Shown here: piece after piece, positions 1 to 12,800 of the stretch
How the letters are laid out: each line of letters starts with the position of its first letter
Position numbering within the stretch: the first letter of the stretch is position 1
Assembly: GCF_000002995.4 (NCBI RefSeq)
Contig: NW_025062478.1
Location: 7,850,001 to 7,914,000, forward strand
From: Brugia malayi
Taxonomy: Eukaryota > Nematoda > Chromadorea > Rhabditida > Onchocercidae
Direction of reading: 5' to 3'
DNA: 64,000 nucleotides
Program-made: the position numbers and the translations under genes
Notes under the pieces: generated by a model
The model's input: only the letters and a program-made list of their open reading frames with translations
Databases searched by the model: none
What the model was told of the DNA's origin: nothing

Positions 1-1475
1 TTCAACAATTTCCACACATATTCACATTCTGCAGAAATCCAGAAATAAGCTTCGGTAAGAGATAAAATTGTTTGACCTGTTAATGTATAAATCGTTCGTA
101 ATGCTGTATGTCTTGCCACCACCTTATTGAATGCTCTTTGGAGTTGATGAATTTTTAAACTTTTAATACTAAATTTCAAAATTTCGACAAAATTTAATTC
201 ACGTTCGATGTCTAACTGATGAAGGAAAATTAGTCGTTTTTGCGCTGCACTTAGCGGTATTTCAGCGCCGCTTCTAACGATCTTCGTCAACTTTTCGGTA
301 AGAAGCTGAAAGTTTGTAGTTTTCTTGCTTTCAGGAATACTACTTCCTTGGATAGAGCTTTTCAGAATATAATCAGCCAAAGCACTAATATTAGGATGTC
401 GATGAGCGCTTCCATAAGGTATCGAAAATTTTCCACTAAATTCGCTCTCCAAAACAAACTCCAACCTTGCTAATTTTAACGAATCAAAGCCAAGTGATAT
501 AAATGATGTTCGATTGTCGTTGCACGGCGCTTCAACTATGGCCTCTACTGCCTTACGAATTTTATTAATTATTGATAATCTATTTGCCTCGCTTGCAATA
601 GATTTTGAGATCATTGTATCATCATAAAAAGCGCAATGATCCGAGATATTAGTTTTTGTCGAACTCTGAATTTCTTGTTTAATTCTTTTCATGTCATAGA
701 CATGAGATTCATGAAGATTATTGTCGTATCTTCCTAACTTTTCGCGAGTCTTTTCGTAAGCTTTATTTGCTCCTTCTTCTGGAAATCTTTTAATATTTTC
801 CGAAAAACTGATCCCTTTAACATAACCACATTCAAATCCATCAAAACCATATAGTTTTACACTTATTTTGATAAATTTAGATTCTGCAATTGCAACCCAT
901 AATTGTCGAAAAATCGCTGCCGGTAGTGCAATTTGCTCAACTTCTTTCACTGATATTAGTAAACTGGTTTCGAAATGCACTTGCAAAGAGTACTTCAGAA
1001 AGGTCAAGATCTCACTATCCGGAACAATGTATTCATTGTCGTTACTAAAACTAAAACAAAGTACTGTCGTGAATTCTCCACCCTTTACTACTTCGTCATC
1101 TTTTCTTTTCCACACCGAAACATCTTGCAAAATCTTTGACTGCACTTTATCCAAATTATCAATTTTGAACATATTAACTAAAATTTTATCTAAGTTCTGG
1201 CATAATTTTGTCTGCCAGTAACGTATTTCCCCAGCATACCCTTGAATTGTACTGTTTCCAGATAAAACCTTAAGAAGTTCCAATTTATTCAGTCCAGCAG
1301 CTGATTCCAGCAATACTTTTCGACTTGGTTCTGGATCCATTCGTCCACTGTCAATTTTAACAGAATCAAGCACAAGCAGTAATGAATTATCCCCAAATCT
1401 TCTTCTGCTTTCGATGATTATTGGTAACAAAACTTGCTTCAAATCCATTTCAAAATCCTGTAAAGTAATCTTTGT
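1..1475 (-). CDS. PKS/NRPS-like megasynthase fragment: carrier domain then condensation domain (partial)
   Basis: One stop-free minus-strand frame of nearly 500 codons runs off the left edge. Near 455-505 it encodes SLGFDSLKLARLE, the phosphopantetheine-carrier signature, with the Ser as attachment site. After a linker comes PLSAAQKRLIFLHQLD (about 215-265), the first core motif of NRPS condensation domains, and then ARHTALRTIY (about 95-125), the second. The catalytic HHxxxDG motif would lie outside the window. The 300 or so residues before the carrier are not clearly assignable. The exon start is uncertain: TTTTACAG at 1476-1483 gives a phase-0 acceptor, but the frame stays open to an ACTTTAG acceptor at 1523. 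From known families, nematodes carry hybrid PKS and NRPS genes (C. elegans pks-1 and nrps-1, nemamide synthesis). Orthology to one of these is my inference. The 5' exons were not identified; a weak candidate lies at 1822-1877. Confidence 0.72.
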
Positions 1476-1522
1476 CTGTAAAATAAGACTGAATTCATGC
1501 CCTGTGACCGATTGTGTATAAC

Positions 1523-3110
1523 TAAAGTAATTAAAATGGAATTAATGAAAAATCAAAAAAAAATTTTTCTACTCATTTTTATTAAAATACACTTATAATA
1601 TGACCGACCAGTTTGTTACTGTCTTTCATCTAACACCAATTATCAAATTATTTTTTCTTATTTTTTCTCCCACTACAATATTTGTTTAATATTATCAGTA
1701 ACTATTCCCTTTTGATAATCTAACATCTAGAGAATTATTAAAAATGACATCCCTCTTTCCCAATTGCGCAGTTTCGCAATGATGGCAACTAATTGCTTAG
1801 ATGAATTCTATTTTCTCTCACCATTTGATGATGATATCCGATTAGATCATATTTTGAAGTGAACTGGACCGAAACAACTTATAGGGAATGATAAGCGTCT
1901 TATGAGAAGAGTGAAGCATTGCATTACAGACTGACACTTTAAAGCGTAGAGATTAGTGTAATTAGGTCCAAAATAATAACTAATTTTGCAAGAATTATAT
2001 TAGCTGTTTTTTTCTCTTTTAAATTTCTTCAACTATTATTAGAGCAAAATGTTGGTTATTTGAAGTTGCAATCACACAAAATTTTCATTTTTTTGTCTAA
2101 AAATACAATTAAAAAAAAATTTTTCCTTCCCAATACTTCATGGCCTGATTAATTCTAATTGAATTGCATGAAATTTTCGCAAAGTTGTTGAAAAGTTTCC
2201 TAATTTGTTCAGCAAAAAATTTAATGAAAAAACTATAACATCTGCTTGATAGTGAATGGGCAAACTGTTTAGATCTGCTTAATTTAAATGATAAAAGACT
2301 GATTATCAGATATAATGTGATATATCAAACACTGGAGAAAAAATTTCCCTTGAAACTTTTTTTTCAGATAGAGAAGTTAGGAATAATTGATGCAATTCAG
2401 ATATTTCAATTATCCAACATTTCTTTTCGTCAGTGTGAAAAAGAAGGAATGATTTGTTTAAATGTTGTAAACTTTTTCGTCATACATTATTTTATTGATT
2501 CTCTTAAAATAATCGTTTTGAAATGAACTGTGTAAATCAAATTAAAATTACCATTAAGGCAATTCCAGAAAAACTGCTGAAGTCATTAATTTTTTCAATA
2601 TTAGCATTCTTTAAATTCAAATGTAACATAAACCATAGTATTCATTATCTTACTAATATTCTATAGAGAACTTCAGAATAGTCTATTATTTCCTCTCTTA
2701 TTTGCTTCCTTATTTATTTGTTGTTTACTTAAACTTAAAAAATTGGACTTAAAATGTCAGTTTTGGGAAAATCCCAAGATTTTGAGACGGACATTTTCTG
2801 AAATATTAGTCCAAAACATGAATTTATGTTTTAATGTGAAAGAAAATATCTCTCTGTGCATAACCAATTTATTTTATCTCTTAAACATAAACAGACAGAT
2901 AATTCCAAGTAGTTAGAAGAAATTTGAATCCGCTGAATTCAAGCTATAGATCACAAATAAAAATTCATTACGAGCTTTCCGAAGTTTCGAATAATAGATT
3001 GTCGCAAAAACAAAGAATTTGATTACTTTCGAGTTTTTAAGATTTGACGAAATTTGAATTTCGGAATGTTTCTAAATAATAAGCTTAAAATGTAGAAAGT
3101 CTTATATCGG
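1523..3110. other. Interval between megasynthase exon and Cys-loop-like gene
   Basis: I read both strands for membrane-spanning exons that would complete the upstream Cys-loop-like gene and for upstream exons of the megasynthase. No M1-M3 channel motif was found. The only weak exon candidate is minus 1822-1877, between a CCCTATAAG acceptor and an ATG|GTGAGA donor. It encodes 18 residues including YDLIGYHHQM and is in phase with the 1475 exon start. A plus-strand ORF at 2317-2526 is low-complexity and looks like chance. Confidence 0.5.
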
Positions 3111-4710
3111 TTAAAGTTCTGTTCTATTAAAATACCGATCAATTTGATCCGATTCAATAAGGAAATGTATGGCAGTTTGAATCACTGATTCCCCATTTAG
3201 TGCAATTTCTTGAAATGTTGCAATCGTGTAATTGATCGTGAAGACTGGATTCAAATTTGGTGGTAGCATTATGTCGCCAATTCTGTATATAATCGATTCT
3301 GCTCCTGAATTGTCGAAACTTCCAATAATCAACGAGCAATTCAGAGTTGACAGAGCACTCTGAAAAGTTTTTCATCTATGAATTACAAATAATTACCATT
3401 CGCAGACGTCTCTCTTCGATATTTCGGTGCACTCTATAGCGATTAGAAATGTCCAATAATTTGGTTTCTCAAAACAATGAGGAGAAGGCTTTTGTGAGCA
3501 GAAGAAAGAAAGAAACTCTAGTAAGTAAATTTATTGTTTTGTTTACAAGTGTAGTAGTACAGTTATAGTTACTTTTCTTCCACAACGATAACCTTATTTT
3601 CAAGATTCTTCTGTCAATCATACCACCTTAATGATAGTAGTACTTCACTTGTTGACTATTTATTTTAAGTAAATACTTGGTTACTTTTAAGCAGATGCGA
3701 AGAATTCTTTCTTACTTGTTTGAGTCTAAAGTACGAAATACAAGGAAATGTTAAAGTAGCTCGTTGCTTCCAACAAATAGTGCCATCAGAGTATAAGCGA
3801 AGTGATTGTGCGCCATACGTCGCAACTGATTCGAAGATATTCGTGTCAGGCCTCCAAATTTTAATACCTTTCGGAATCTAAAACACGAAAATTACTTCAT
3901 AAAACGCAATGACAGGTTTATTTAAGGTAAAAAACTAAAAAATTCCATTATGACTGCTATATCTGTGTAAAGAAATGGACGAATGTATAGTTCAAAATTC
4001 TTCATAATTTGAATTCTATTAGAAATAAAAGAAAAAGCGCTTGCGGTAGTAGATTTAATGCCAGAATATTTAAGACGGGAATCTCGCCATTTTTGGAATA
4101 TTTCGCATGATAAAGAAACTGTATCAAATTGAACAATTATATGACGTATTGAAAAGCTTACTGTCACCTAAAACAATGATAATTAATATTATTTGAAAAC
4201 GCTGCTGATTTTAACAATTACTGAAATGCACACAGCTCAAGTTGAGGCTCAGTTTTAGAAATTTCACTAAATTCAATGATTGACTCACTTAATGATTTAG
4301 CTTGGGCAACTGATACTTCTAATTAATTCCAACTTTTTGATGTCGTTGTTTATAAAGTCAAATATGGAAGTATTTGACTTTACAAATAAGAGTTGGACAT
4401 TATCAAATCTTGACAGAGCGATATTTTATATGTAATTTAAGTGTGGAAAACGCACAGTAATGAATAATAATGAAATAGAAGTTAATTATTACAAAAATAA
4501 ATAAATTAATAAACAGATAGCATAGAAAGGAAGCATGCAGACGAACATGCATACAAGCATGCATACCTCTACAGAACGATTATCAGCATGATCATAATTA
4601 TATCCTAGAAGTAACTCCGAGAATTCGACCTGATTTGTGACCCGATTAATGACGAATGGAGTATCATTGCAAGAGCAACCATCTACCAGCAACAACAATA
4701 ATGGTAGCAT
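3111..4710 (-). CDS. Secreted Cys-loop receptor ligand-binding-domain protein without channel domain
   Basis: Four exons: 4567-4710, 4045-4167, 3716-3877 and 3111-3359, all phase 0, encoding 225 residues and a stop. Exon 1 starts MLPLLLLLVDGCSC, a signal peptide, followed by EFSELLLGYNYD, matching the LL.GY helix of pentameric ligand-gated channel subunits. Exon 2 gives VTVSFSIRHI and EIFQKWRDSRLKYSGIKS. Exon 3 gives IPKGIKIWRPDTNIF (the conserved W.PD strand), then DGTICWKQRATLTFPC. Exon 4 gives LNCSLIIGSF, NGES and TAIHFLI. The order and spacing match the extracellular domain of a nAChR/GluCl/GABA-type subunit. The reading frame ends after DQIDRYFNRTEL, where M1 should begin, and no channel exons follow in 1523-3110. 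It is therefore either a soluble acetylcholine-binding-protein-like molecule or a truncated receptor gene. The exon 2 donor is GC rather than GT. Family assignment is firm; completeness is not. Confidence 0.68.
4039..4044 (-). other. GC donor of a GC-AG intron (Cys-loop-like gene, intron 2)
   Basis: Minus-strand sequence reads ACTACC|GCAAGC. No GT donor lies near the point where the protein alignment requires exon 2 to end. Using the GC donor joins YSGIKSTT directly to IPKGIKIWRPD in phase 0, matching the usual loop between these strands in the family. GCAAGN is the normal consensus for GC-AG introns. Confidence 0.6.
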
Positions 4711-7700
4711 CTAAATAATCATTTTTAATTAAACACTGATCAGATATGCAAAGCTTTCGATTTCATTTGAAAAATTTGTGTGAACAACAAAACATGTAAA
4801 ACATAACACAAATTTTTGAAACTGTTGGAATTTCCAAGATTTCTTAAATTTAAAGTCATATTTAGCACTAAAGATTTCTGTTTGATATTCCTTTATCCAA
4901 ACCTTATTTTTATAAACTTTTTCATGAACAAATCACATTTTTATAAGCTGAAGCATAATAAAAGAAAGTAAAAAAAAAAACATAATAGAAAAGTAATTTA
5001 TAAGAAAAATCACAATGCTTCAATTTGAACTAAATTGTATTCATTCACCAATAAACTAATTGTATTAAGAACAAAAATTCCAATATTAAAAAACATATAA
5101 AAATCCATACATTACTGCTGAAATCAAAATTCGATGAAGGCAATAAAGTTAAAAAATTTCGGAAATTTGCAGTAGTTTGAAATGAGAAATTCCTAAGCCT
5201 TTGAATTTAATTTCCTGAAATTGCAGCGCTAATGCTGGTTATGGATTTGCAAATGATACGATGCACTTCGATCATCCAAATAGAAAGCTGAAGGAGACAC
5301 TCTGATATGAATTTCAGTTGTAACTAAAGAAATTTTCAAGTTCACTGACTTGCTAGCAAAGTTGTTGTCCACCAAATCTTCTGCATTCAAATATTTTTGT
5401 TTCATTAATTCTTCCTGGATTTTTCACCAAGGAATAGAATTAAGCAAATTCGATCATGCGATTTGAAATTTACGGTGATCACTGGATGACCTATCGCTCA
5501 GTTCAGTTCACTCGTAGTGGCTTAATCTTTTACAGGAACAGTGGACATATAGTTATGTATTATCTCATCAATGAGCCTTACATTAAATAGTTCTTAATTT
5601 CCAATTTTTATCGTAACTAATTTTGTGAACCATTTTTAAAATTAAATTTCATACGAGTCAATTGTACTTCATTAATAGAATCAATTTTTAGAACAATTTA
5701 TTAAATGTTTCACCGCACTGACAGTCCGTTGTGCTCATTATGAATTGACAAATGCTGGACAGGAAAGCCATCACCTGTCCATGCTGTTTACATAACTCGG
5801 TAAATGAATACTACTACAAATTCATTCGAATGAATTTCTTCAAATTCTTAAAAGGAATTTCACGGAGAAATAATGTCCATCTTTCTTTCCAAAAAAAAAA
5901 AAAGAACCGATTCCCAATAATTGAAATCGATTCGAGCTGAAGGAGTGAATAAGGTAATGTCGGATTGATATTACCAGTTCATTTCATTTCAGGTAGATCG
6001 CATTAGGGCAAAAATAAGCAAAGGAATAACAAAAGCAAAGAGCAGTAGCAGTAGTCATTAGTTGATTGTTTTTGAACATTGAAAATGCCTGGCACATATA
6101 TTATTCTTCGCTTCGGCCAAGAACATCCCACTGTTCCTTGGCTCCTATTTTAAGATATTTATTTGTTTCCAATTGGAATCAATATGGAGCGAAATTAACT
6201 TGCTTTGCAGTGACTAAAAGTGATCGTTTTCTCCTTCCCCGCCATTCCTGTATTCCTTAGCCAAAATTAATCCATAAAGCAAAGGAACTTACGCTCCAGA
6301 CTGAGCAGATTGATTTCCCAGAGAACGAGAATAAGTCTAATATATCTAATATATCACCTGAATTGACTTTAAATTTATTTTGGACTTCATACCACATCTT
6401 TTTGTTATACATTTTTTGTCAATTTCTGATGAAAATATGACGGCGAGAAATTTTTCTCTCTGAAATTTTTATTTCCTTTTATTAGCTTTTTCTTACAGTG
6501 ATGAAATTTAGTTCACTAGTGTGACTTTACCAACATCTGAAAATGGTATTTTACAAATATACAAACTGACAAACGAAACTCTTTTTGTACTAACCAAAAA
6601 AAAATTGCTGATTCTATGGAGTTCCAAAGGAAATACGCAAATCGCAGATGAAAAATCATTGGCCAAAGCTTTGAAGTCTTCAAGAATAGACAAATAGACA
6701 AAGGAAGAGGAAGCGATGTGATTTTATTGTTGCTTTGAAAGCTGTGCAAAGAGTTGAAGAATGGAAGGCCTATTTTAGACACTGAAAAAGGAAAAAGCTA
6801 TTTGGATATTTTTGAGAAAAATTGGGGTTTTTTTTTTCTAAGGAAAAGATATATACCCATCAAAGTTTTGAAATATTAGACAAAAAATACTGCAGATTCT
6901 TCTAAATCTTGCACTTACCCTTATGCACACAAATGCATATTTAGGAAGGAAATATTATCATAAACGTCAGAAAATTTCAAAAAGAAGCACTGCATGCCGA
7001 AAGGAATGTTGTTTTCTTTACGACTTTTTTGTGAAATTTAATTTGATTTGAAACATAAATCATTAAATGGGAATTAAAAATCATTTACACAGCTATTAAT
7101 AAGAACAAACAAATTGTTCTGGTGAAGTCATAGAAATCTCAAATTTCATTCAACTTATTAATAAATGTTTCAGATTTTATGGTCATAGCGTTAGTTTCAC
7201 TAATTTAATGAAATATTAGAGATGCCAAAAATCAAAGCTAAAGACATTTAGGACCAGAAGTTGAAGTCATTTTGTAATTTCAGATGTGGAACGAATCAGT
7301 TCTCACATAGCTTTTATAGTTACGTAAAATACTGCAAGGACTGAGGTACAGTTTATAAAACTATGAAAACAATGAAAATTAATTGTTGTTAAGGTGAAAT
7401 TTCCAGGTATATGGAATAATTTCATTAAAATATTTCGTCAATATTAGAAGCAACTCAAAATTCAACATGAAATCCATCATTTATCCATTTAGAAGTAACG
7501 ACTAAGGATTAAAATATTAGAAGAATTTTTCTTTAGTAAGATTAATCAAAGCTATTAAATTTTCATCTATTCAATAATAAATTTATAAAGTATCTCTGTC
7601 TCCTCTGATCATTATTAATAATGATATGATTAATAAAAATTCAGGCCAATTCCGGCGGTAATTTTCATTAGAAGTAAGCTCGAAAATACTTCTGAAATAG

Positions 7701-9815
7701 GTTTAAATCAATTTAATTTAATTTCTCTTCACAAGTCTATATTTTCATCTGGTAAATCGTAAAGGATTTTTTGAAACATCAAGTCTATCCGTTTGGACAA
7801 TATCAGAAGCAAAGTCATATTTTATCAGTTTTGGCTAGATGTGCAATATGATTTAAAAATGAACAAGAAGCGATTCATTAATAAGCTTTGACGACGTGGC
7901 TCTTAGCAAGAAAGGAATTTTGCTCGAGTTGAGCCTTCTTCTGATTCGAATTAGTTAAAATTAGCTTTTCAATTATTTAAATTCGATCTTGTGAAAGGAA
8001 GCAAAGCATTCATGAGCATTGCATTAGAATTGAAAGTTTTTCATTAGCATTTTTAAAACTAACCATATATTTGTTTGGAGCTATAGCTTATCCCTGAGGT
8101 TTCTTTGCTCAAATCTCTTAACGCTATTTGATTTTGATGATTAAATTAATTTAATTTCTTATTTAAGTATTTTAATTTGATAGCACTTTAAAAAGCAGCT
8201 AAAAAATTACGAATTAATTAAAAATTACTTTTCTGCATTTCAGCTGAAGTTCATGAATAATTTGAAATATTTTCTCAAAAAAATTCAAGAATTTGCAGAA
8301 TGCTGCAGACAGGAATCATTTCTTTATATAGCTTAATTGCAAATGTGAGCTCTCTGAAGAATCCATAAAAATGGTATAGAGGTCAGAAATATTTAAATTA
8401 ATTTTAAGAACGTTTCTCAGCGATATCAGAATTTCGTGTTTATCTGATGCTTCCTGCACTTTCTCTGCTTTTGGAGAATAAGCTTTTTAAATTTAATTAA
8501 GTTAGTTTCTGTTTAGAAGATAATTGCATTTCGAAGTTTCTATCAGCACTATCAAAAAAAGTTCTAAGTTGTGCTACACATTCAAGTAAACTGGAAATAT
8601 TTCTGCACTACAAATGTTTCCCTTATTCAAATTTTAAGTGCTATTTGCGATTCAAATTCTATCTGTTTAAATATCATTAAAAATATTTAACTTTTTTCGA
8701 ATCCGACAGAAAATTGATTAATGATTAAAGAGGTAATGTTCCATCAAAAATCATTTAATAATTCCAAAGAATGAAATTGAAATAACACTTAAAACAATGT
8801 TCTAGGAATTTCCAACTTTTAGCAAAAAAATCCTATCCAGTCTTCCAGAATTCAAATTTCGGTTTTGAAAAAAAAAAAAAAGAAGTAGTATCGGCTTTAA
8901 TCGAAACAGATGTGGAAAACAGTGACCTAATTTCATTTGTGAATATTTAGCTTGACACGACTTTTAACAAGTAACACGCAATAAATGATTTTTTTTATAC
9001 TTCAAATTTTGTCTTTCCTTTCGAAACTTTTGTATGTTCTGGAAGAATGGCGAATGCTGCGAATACGCTGAATAGTGCTGCATAATATTAAATAATTTGT
9101 TGTTGAAATTTATATTTCAATGTTTTTGGAATGACATATGACAAATTAGGAAGGAAATATAATGAAGTTTGGCCAAGACTATACATATACATGCAGTATC
9201 ATTTAGCAGGGAAAGATAGTAGGAATGGGCCAATTTTCAATCAGTTCTTTGGACTTCTATTTTCAGAAAAAAATTAAAGGAATGCACGAAGGTTTCTCTC
9301 TCTCTCTCTCTCTCTCTCTCGAGGCTATTGACTGTACAAATTATTCAAATTGGGATATTATAATATCAATAATGCGATTTTACTTGACAACAGTGACACA
9401 AACTGAAGTGCGTTTATAGTTTTCCATGTTCTAAGTTACTGGCAAAATGTGCTTATGAATGAGTCCTCGAAATTCACATAAATCATTTTTTCTTGCAGGT
9501 CAACAATATCATAAGAAATAGTACTCGATTATATATTTACTCAGTCAACTTCGCCTAAAGAAATTCTAAATTGAACATAAACATATTTCATCGCAATATA
9601 TCCATAATAGTTGAAGGAGCGGAAAAAACAATAAAGAAATGATTCATAAAATGCGACAAAATGGTCGACAATCCGAAAACGTTAAGGTTAGAGGTCATAA
9701 GAATATATGGGAGATTGATAACTTATTATGATATCATTGAAATGATGCATAATCAATTAAAGATATCAAAATAATAGAACAAATTTTTTATTGATATATA
9801 CATAACGTTTTTTTT
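4711..9815. other. Gene-poor region upstream of the Cys-loop-like gene
   Basis: No exon chain could be supported on either strand. Short ORFs here (for example plus 5752-5940 and 6066-6260, minus 6508-6782) are low-complexity and lack splice-site context or recognisable motifs. The minus-strand promoter of the Cys-loop-like gene should lie just above 4710. The stretch holds A/T runs and a TC dinucleotide repeat near 9293-9320. Confidence 0.5.
9293..9320. repeat. TC dinucleotide microsatellite
   Basis: A run of about 13 TC units lies in otherwise unremarkable AT-rich DNA. An unrelated short GA run is at 10351-10363. Confidence 0.9.
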
Positions 9816-12800
9816 TCACAATAATGTACGCGTCGACGATGTGGATGCTCGGCGTTCTTGTCGTAGTTGGCTTGGAAACTGAAGATTATCTCCTCCGAAA
9901 TATTTTTTTTGCGTTTTTTTCTCAAATTTTTCCTTATTTTTCAAAATCTTTCATTACTTTTACAGCTGGCTTTTACCCTATAAAAAAAGTTAACAAACTC
10001 ACCAAAAGAGCGCCTTCCTTTAATGCAGTATATCTGTCAGGAATAGATCGACTAAATGGCGGAGATGCACAGAAATGATTCACCGTCTAAAAATCATGAA
10101 ATCACTTATTAGAATTCCATGCTCTAACTACAATTGTTTGAGTAGAACTTTAAGCGAGGCTTTGGCCTAGGCCCTAAGCCAGCTTTTATGTGTTTGCAAC
10201 CTTATTTCCATGTCAGATATTCAGCGTCAATTTACACATTGGGAACATAAACGAATCAATAAAGAGTTACGTCCCAGAGCTTTGAAAATTTTTCATACAA
10301 AAAGCATAGATTTACTGAACCGATGAAGTAGTGATTATTTCGAATACCGAAGAGAGAGAGAGAGAAGAAAAAAGGAAAAAGTTTGCTCAAAACTTCATGA
10401 ATTTTATAATTTCAAAAAAAAAATGAATTTCTAATTACTTGGCATTTTTTCGAACGCACTGCGCTGTTATCATTAAAATAATCAAATTTATGACCGTTTA
10501 ACAGAAATATATTCTGTAAGTTGATGAGAATTAAGATAAAACCGTCTATTAGTATTAGTCACAAAAAGACTTAAATTTGTAGAACTATCATAATTGTCAA
10601 TAGTCAGTAATAAATGACGAAAGTTAGTATTAAAATATGAATTTGTGAACTAATTAATGATGGTGCAATTACTTTCTCAGCCATATGTTTGTTTAATTAG
10701 GTGAATGACTTACGGTAGAAGGTGTGATAATCGATTCATCATCAAGCATACTTCGAGATTCCTCCAATTTTCTCAATGCTTTCTGTATGTCATCGTCGTC
10801 ATAAATCCCCACAGTAGTAATCAAATCAAAATCTTCCCTCTCATCACAGTTATTAAAATCACTTATCGATTTCGCTGGCGGAGTAGCATTTCTAAAATAT
10901 TCAAATTGGAAATCGAGTTTTATTTTAATTTGAAAAAACTTAAATCTGTTTTTTATCATTGTTATAAAAAAAATTATCAAAAATTTAATTTAATAAACTA
11001 ATATAACAAAGAAAAAAATGAACTCCGAATAATAATGAAATTTTTGATGGCCATTTGTTGTTGCTTCGACCGGAACATATATCGGATCCAGCATTTTGAT
11101 TCGAGAAGCCTGTAAAAATGAAGTCATTGCTAAATGAATTTGGTCAGTTATCTATTCATGTTTCTATTATTCATTATTTATTCTAGTTTGTTTTATTTCA
11201 AAATTAAGCAATTATTTTTTAAGCGGTTTGCATGTGTTATTCCAGCAAAAATAGCTTCCATCTGAAGATGACTTATTGCTTCGAGACATTTACGCATAAA
11301 GAATTAATTGTGTATATTGAGAAATAACTGCTGAGAATGTGTATATGAGCAAAAACAAGTAGGTAAGATATACATCTTCAACAGTTGTTTTTATTTCAGA
11401 ATGCTTCCGATATCAGCATTTCATCTCTTCTCATCAATTCGATTATTTAAAAATATCAGAAAAAAGCTTGCAAGCAAAATAGAAGTGTAAAACGAAAGCT
11501 ATATTACAAAATACCTTCTCTCTAGAATTTTGGAAAGCGAAGTTGGTTTCATTTAAGACTCAACAATACCAAATAATATTCACATCAGTTTTTTTTCCGC
11601 TCAGTATTATCGTACTATATTTTAATTAATTAAAAACAGTGAAATATTCTCGAGTAACGGAGTATTCAGCAATAGACTCTACAAGTTAAATCTAGGAAGA
11701 AATCAACTGTAAATTGCAAAAAAATGTACAAAAAATATTACGGTGAGTAATTCCCCCGGCTCAGCACCACTGGCAAATACCATAACCGCATGGGCATATC
11801 GCGGTCTCTCGATGATTAATTCCGTAGATTCTTCATTCAACTGATCCATCATCGTATCCAAACGTGCTTCAAAAGCACGTAATTCCATATCAGCCATATC
11901 ACTGTAATAATACTTAATAAATTACAAGCAAGGTACAAAGGTAAATTGATGTATCTGCTAATGAAAGAGAAATTGACAATTGTTTGTTGGGCACTGATGA
12001 TAATCGATCGAAAGATGTCAAATATTACGGCATTCCATCTGTTTCACTTATTCCATAATTGCTACGTAATTAAAAATATTTTTTATCCTCAAATTTGCTA
12101 AAATTATTATATGTCATATTATTTCTCAATAAACAGAAACATTGGCATTACATTTAACAGCAATAAAAGTTTGAAGGATTTTGACTAGAAATGCAAATAA
12201 AATTTTTCAGATCCTGCAGAAAAATATGAAATTTATTACAATGAATTGATTAAGTAGCAAAAAATAGGTCACTGACAGTTTACACTTTTTAAAGAGTGCT
12301 TGATGACAACAATTTTGGAAGAAAATCAGAACAGAAAATAATAAATAGTGATGAAAAATTTGAAAAAAAAGAAAAAATTTGCTATTCTTCTTGAATAATA
12401 TCCATTATTGATTCAATTTGTGCACAAATTATATTTTCCTTTACAACAAAAATCGATCTTAAGTACTTATTGAAGAGTTTACTTTTCAATAAAACGCGTA
12501 AATATTTGCATACGATAAATTACAAAATTATTTTATCAATTAGCCATCAAATAATCTTCGCGCTTAGCTATAAATTTGCTGAATTTCAATGAAATTACAA
12601 ATTACACGTGGCTCACATACGATCTATCCATCGAATGAGTTACGATGACTTACAAGAATTATATATGGGAAGAAGGTGACAGCAGTACTCATATTACACT
12701 TTCTCGTATTACAAAAAAAAGAAAAGACAAATACAAAACAGAAAGAATAGAATTAATAGTAATGTAAAGCAAATATTGAAATTCTATGGTTGATTGATTA

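Noticed and set aside
868..1221. Plus-strand 117-codon ORF
   Set aside because: It lies opposite the long carrier/condensation frame and is its antisense shadow.
10160..10175. GGCCTAGGCC palindrome
   Set aside because: A 10-base palindrome alone is expected by chance at this scale and has no associated feature.
10705..11001. Plus-strand 98-codon ORF
   Set aside because: Antisense to a well-supported minus-strand exon (10714-10891).
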